Below, one piece after another: positions 5,326 to 7,925 of a stretch of DNA of 7,925 nucleotides. The notes under the pieces were generated by a model. The model saw nothing but the letters and a program-made list of their open reading frames with translations. It made no database searches and was not told the DNA's origin. The DNA comes from Rhodospirillaceae bacterium. Its GTDB lineage: Bacteria > Pseudomonadota > Alphaproteobacteria > Rhodospirillales > Magnetovibrionaceae. The stretch lies in assembly GCA_002732845.1 (NCBI GenBank), contig NVSZ01000003.1, positions 1 to 7,925 on the forward strand. The letters run 5' to 3'. Position 1 is the stretch's first letter. Every line of letters begins with the position of its first letter. Both the position numbers and the translations under genes were made by a program.

Positions 5326-6088
5326 AAAACTGCTCGCCTTCGGTTTCGCCCTCAATCGGCGTGCCTCCGGCATTTTCAATCAGGGTTTTAAGATCGGCGC
5401 AAGCCAACTTCACGGCCTGTTTGTCTTCGCCGCGCACCACCAAATTCACGCCAAATCCGCCCATTTTCAAAAACGGATACGAGCCAATATCAACGCCAGA
5501 ATGCTGGTCTTGCAGAACCCGCAAATCTTCGCCGATCATGCCTTCTGAAAGGCCAATGGTTGACACCGTTTGCACCACCAACGGCGCCCCACCTTTTAAT
5601 GATTGGCGCACGCTGTCGAACATGGCGCGGGCGATACTGGGTACGCCCGCAAAAACATAGACATTTTCGACCTTAAAACCGGGAGCTTTTGAAATCGGGT
5701 TATCAATCAGCTCGGCTCCGCGGGGCATTATCGCCATGCGCATGCGCGCGGTGTTGGCTTTATCGCCATAATGATCCAACAAAATGCGATTGGCTTCGGG
5801 ATGAAGTTCGAACGCCAAGCCAAACGCCTTGGACACACAAGCCGCCGTGATGTCATCGTGGGTCGCACCGATACCACCCGTGGTAAAGACATAATCATAT
5901 TTAGCGCGACAATGGTTAAGGGCTTCGATAATTTCACCCTCATCGTCGGGGATCACACGGACTTCCGCCAACTGAATGCCCAGCGCGGTCAGTTCCCCAC
6001 CCAAAAAATGAATATTGGCATCTTGAGTCCGCCCCGACAAAATTTCATTGCCGATCACGAGAACGCACGCGGTGACTTTCTGGCTCAT
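5324..6088 (-). CDS. CinA N-terminal-type (COG1058, MoaB/Mog fold) protein
   Basis: Protein of 254 residues, soluble. It contains only the molybdopterin-binding-like (MoCF) domain of CinA: VIGNEILSGRTQDAN (11-25) and the signature FTTGGIGATHDD (68-79) line the expected nucleotide or cofactor pocket, and PISKAPGF (131-138) plus VYVFAGVPS (143-151) follow as in the family. The C-terminal PncC (nicotinamide mononucleotide deamidase) domain of full-length CinA (about 410 residues) is absent. The family name comes from competence genes, but COG1058 domains from Agrobacterium and Shewanella have been reported to hydrolyse ADP-ribose, so nucleotide pyrophosphatase activity is a better guess than a competence or molybdenum role. 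The ATG overlaps the TGA of the upstream GNAT-Nudix gene as ATGA, which indicates translational coupling. It is the last gene of the argJ unit. Confidence 0.85.
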   Translation of the reverse strand: MSQKVTACVLVIGNEILSGRTQDANIHFLGGELTALGIQLAEVRVIPDDEGEIIEALNHCRAKYDYVFTTGGIGATHDDITAACVSKAFGLAFELHPEANRILLDHYGDKANTARMRMAIMPRGAELIDNPISKAPGFKVENVYVFAGVPSIARAMFDSVRQSLKGGAPLVVQTVSTIGLSEGMIGEDLRVLQDQHSGVDIGSYPFLKMGGFGVNLVVRGEDKQAVKLACADLKTLIENAGGTPIEGETEGEQF

Positions 6089-7041
6089 AACAAATCCTTC
6101 AACAGCGCCACCAAGGGAATGTCTGCAGGCGGCATGGGCAGGATGTGTAGCTTAGCAGGTTTTACCCATTTCAGGCTTTGGCCTTCCATCGCCGTCACGT
6201 CCCCCTGCCACACCCGGCACAGATACAGCGGCATGATCAAATGGAAGTGTTCATACGGATGGCTGGCGAACGTGAGGGCCGTTAGATCGCTTTCGTACAC
6301 GCCAATGCTTAATTCTTCACGCAGTTCCCGGACCAAGGCTTGTTCCGGAGTTTCTTGCGTGTGCACCTTGCCGCCCGGAAATTCCCAAAGCCCCGCCAAG
6401 GCTTTGCCGGGTGGCCTTGTTGCCATCAGCACACATCCATCGGCCCGAACCAACGCCACTGCACTGACCAGTAACTTTGGCTTTTTGGCTTCGCGAGCTT
6501 TCCAGTCTTCGGCTTTCAGGACAAAAATCTGGGCTTCAACATCTGCGCAGCGCCCCGGCAACCCGGTTTCGATGCGGTCATAGGTAAACCCGGTTTTTTC
6601 TAAAACGCGCGCGGACGCAGGATTTTTGGGGTTAACGGCCGCACACAATTCTGCCTTGCCTGCAATTTCAAAGGCAAAGCGTTGCATCTCTAAAATAGCT
6701 TCGGTGATATAGCCTTTACCCCAATGGTCTTCGCCCAACCAATAGCCAAAGGTATCCCCACCGTCCCCCATATTAATTTCAATACAGCCGATCAAATCGC
6801 CGCCAATACGGGTTTCAATGCCAAACACATGGCGGGTGTGGGCGTTGCGATCCAACATCGCCCCGGTCAGAAATTCACGGGCATCTGACAGAGTATACGG
6901 ATAAGGGATCAGCGCGGTGTAGCGCGATACATTGGCGTTGTTGCACCCGTGTACGATGGCATCAATATCACCATCAACAAGGCGGCGAAGGTGCAGACGT
7001 GGAGCTTCCAAAGCCTCGACTTGCACCGCGCGCGATCCCAT
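6085..7041 (-). CDS. Fusion of a RimJ/RimL-type GNAT acetyltransferase and a MutT-type Nudix hydrolase
   Basis: Protein of 318 residues with two complete domains in one frame. Residues about 12-180 are a RimJ/RimL-like GNAT domain: PRLHLRRL (14-21), the acetyl-CoA loop YWLGEDHWGKGYITEA (100-115) and VNPKNPASARVLEKTGF (136-152). A lysine-rich linker (about 181-189) leads to a MutT-like Nudix domain (190-318) with LAGLWEFPGGK (215-225) before the Nudix box. The box runs Gly224, Glu230, Arg238-Glu239-Leu240, Glu242-Glu243, Ser245-Ile246. All catalytic acidic residues are present, but the usual Gly before the last hydrophobic residue is Ser. The Nudix part should remove pyrophosphate from nucleotides, possibly 8-oxo-dGTP; the GNAT substrate is unknown. 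The start shares one base with the argJ stop (TAATG) and the stop overlaps the next gene (ATGA). No strong ribosome site is seen, so coupled translation is likely. Confidence 0.9.
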   Translation of the reverse strand: MGSRAVQVEALEAPRLHLRRLVDGDIDAIVHGCNNANVSRYTALIPYPYTLSDAREFLTGAMLDRNAHTRHVFGIETRIGGDLIGCIEINMGDGGDTFGYWLGEDHWGKGYITEAILEMQRFAFEIAGKAELCAAVNPKNPASARVLEKTGFTYDRIETGLPGRCADVEAQIFVLKAEDWKAREAKKPKLLVSAVALVRADGCVLMATRPPGKALAGLWEFPGGKVHTQETPEQALVRELREELSIGVYESDLTALTFASHPYEHFHLIMPLYLCRVWQGDVTAMEGQSLKWVKPAKLHILPMPPADIPLVALLKDLL

Positions 7042-7049
7042 TAGGATCG
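7033..7049 (-). promoter_or_regulatory. Hairpin with the argJ stop and next start codon in its loop
   Basis: CGATCC (7033-7038) and GGATCG (7044-7049) form a perfect 6-bp stem around a 5-nt loop. On the mRNA strand the loop is exactly UAAUG, that is the argJ stop codon fused to the start codon of the GNAT-Nudix gene. This may affect coupled re-initiation. Because both arms are coding, chance cannot be excluded. Confidence 0.45.
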
Positions 7050-7925
7050 ATAATCCGCATTGATGGAAATATAGCCATGGGTCAGATCACAGGTCCAAAC
7101 CGTGGCTTTCCCCGAACCAACGCCAACATCAACGGCGACTTTAATATCTTGGCCTTTCATGTGGGCGGCCACGGGGGCCTCGTCATAACCATCAACCCGG
7201 TGACCGTTTTCGGCAACATTTACATCGCCAACTTTAATCATGAGTTTGTCCCGGTCTGCGGCTTGTCCGGCTTTGCCCACCGCCATCACAATTCGCCCCC
7301 AGTTCGCATCTTCTCCGGCGATTGCGGTTTTGACCAGCGGCGAATTCGCAACCGATAATCCGATCACTTTAGCCGCCGCATCACTGGCGGCTCCGCTTAC
7401 GGTGATTTCGATAAACTTGGTGGCCCCTTCGCCATCACGCACAACTTGATGGGCCAGGTCCAAAAGCACGTCGTTCAGCACCCGCACAAAATCAGCTAAA
7501 TTGGGATCATCCACACCTGTTGGCAAAGCGTTGCCCGCCTGAGCCGTGGCGAACACCATCAAGGTATCGCTGGTCGATGTATCGCTGTCCACAGTAATGG
7601 CGTTAAAGGATTTATCCGCGCCAGACACCAACAAACCCTGCAACACGTCGGCAGGAATTGCGGCGTCGGTCGCCACGTAAGACAACATCGTCGCCATGTC
7701 CGGCGCAATCATGCCGGAGCCCTTTGCCATGCCATTGATGGTCACCGTCACCCCGCCAATATTGGCGGAGCGGGTGCATCCCTTGGCATAGGTATCGGTG
7801 GTCATGATGGCGTTGGCCGCATCTTCCCAACGGGCGTCCCCCAAATTTTCTTTTAAGCTCGGCAAGGTATCGGTGATGACGTTGTGGGCAAACGGTTCGC
7901 CAATCACCCCGGTTGAGGCCGAAAA
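7041..7925 (-). CDS. argJ: Bifunctional ornithine acetyltransferase / N-acetylglutamate synthase ArgJ (N-terminus outside the window)
   Basis: The frame is open to the right edge, and the visible 294 residues are the C-terminal two thirds or more of an ArgJ of about 410. It starts within the conserved STGVIGEP segment; the GTG at 7907 is the Val of this motif, not a start codon. The self-cleavage region [14 protein letters not shown] is present (visible residues 68-81). ArgJ is cut before the Thr of ATML (visible Thr79), which becomes the nucleophile at the new N-terminus of the beta chain. The C-terminus [11 protein letters not shown] is typical. In the cyclic arginine pathway the enzyme transfers acetyl from N-acetylornithine to glutamate in the cytoplasm. 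Whether it can also use acetyl-CoA cannot be told here. It is followed, with a one-base overlap, by the GNAT-Nudix gene. Any promoter or arginine-dependent control lies outside the window. Confidence 0.96.
   Translation of the reverse strand, partial: FSASTGVIGEPFAHNVITDTLPSLKENLGDARWEDAANAIMTTDTYAKGCTRSANIGGVTVTINGMAKGSGMIAPDMATMLSYVATDAAIPADVLQGLLVSGADKSFNAITVDSDTSTSDTLMVFATAQAGNALPTGVDDPNLADFVRVLNDVLLDLAHQVVRDGEGATKFIEITVSGAASDAAAKVIGLSVANSPLVKTAIAGEDANWGRIVMAVGKAGQAADRDKLMIKVGDVNVAENGHRVDGYDEAPVAAHMKGQDIKVAVDVGVGSGKATVWTCDLTHGYISINADYRS

Noticed and set aside
5771..6583. Long + strand frame of about 270 codons opposite the COG1058 and Nudix genes
   Set aside because: It is antisense to two well-supported coding regions with intact motifs, and its product is rich in Arg, Ser and Thr with no family signature.
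1..7925. CRISPR array, insertion sequence or prophage
   Set aside because: There are no regularly spaced repeats, no transposase, integrase or phage-type genes, and no terminal inverted repeats. The only repeat of note is the tRNA 3'-end duplication.

Overview
The window looks like ordinary chromosomal DNA of a Gram-negative alphaproteobacterium, probably a free-living Rhodospirillales-type organism of intermediate GC. The lineage call rests on three things: an EipB/DUF1849 periplasmic protein, a family known mainly from Alphaproteobacteria; a BluB that closely resembles the rhizobial enzyme; and an argJ followed by a MutT-type gene. No transposase, integrase, plasmid or phage gene is visible. 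The lineage is inferred from gene content, not from a database search.

Layout, left to right. (1) Positions 1-1464, + strand: the 3' part of a DUF3047-like protein gene, then an exported thioredoxin-fold protein (DsbA/ScsC type, active site CGYC). (2) Positions 1499-4089, - strand: in transcription order a SAM-dependent methyltransferase, a membrane-anchored PAS-GGDEF diguanylate cyclase and eipB. eipB converges on the dsbA-like gene. (3) Positions 4090-4664: about 575 bp without protein genes, holding tRNA-Leu(UAA) on the - strand, an exact 30-bp duplicate of its 3' end 103 bp further along, and several inverted repeats. (4) Positions 4665-5321, + strand: bluB, for the lower ligand of vitamin B12. 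(5) Positions 5324-7925, - strand: a tightly packed unit of argJ (5' end outside the window), a GNAT-Nudix fusion gene and a CinA/MoaB-type (COG1058) gene, joined by TAATG and ATGA overlaps.

Functional links. EipB carries two cysteines that match the conserved disulfide pair of its family, and the neighbouring thioredoxin-fold protein is a plausible catalyst for such bonds. The argJ unit combines arginine synthesis with two predicted nucleotide pyrophosphatase-type proteins, which suggests metabolite or nucleotide clean-up. bluB stands alone, without other cobalamin genes.

No clearly new multi-gene system is visible. The parts most worth a second look are the tRNA-Leu 3'-end duplication with its structured surroundings, the GNAT-Nudix fusion with a substituted Nudix box, and the hairpin that places the argJ stop and the next start codon in its loop.
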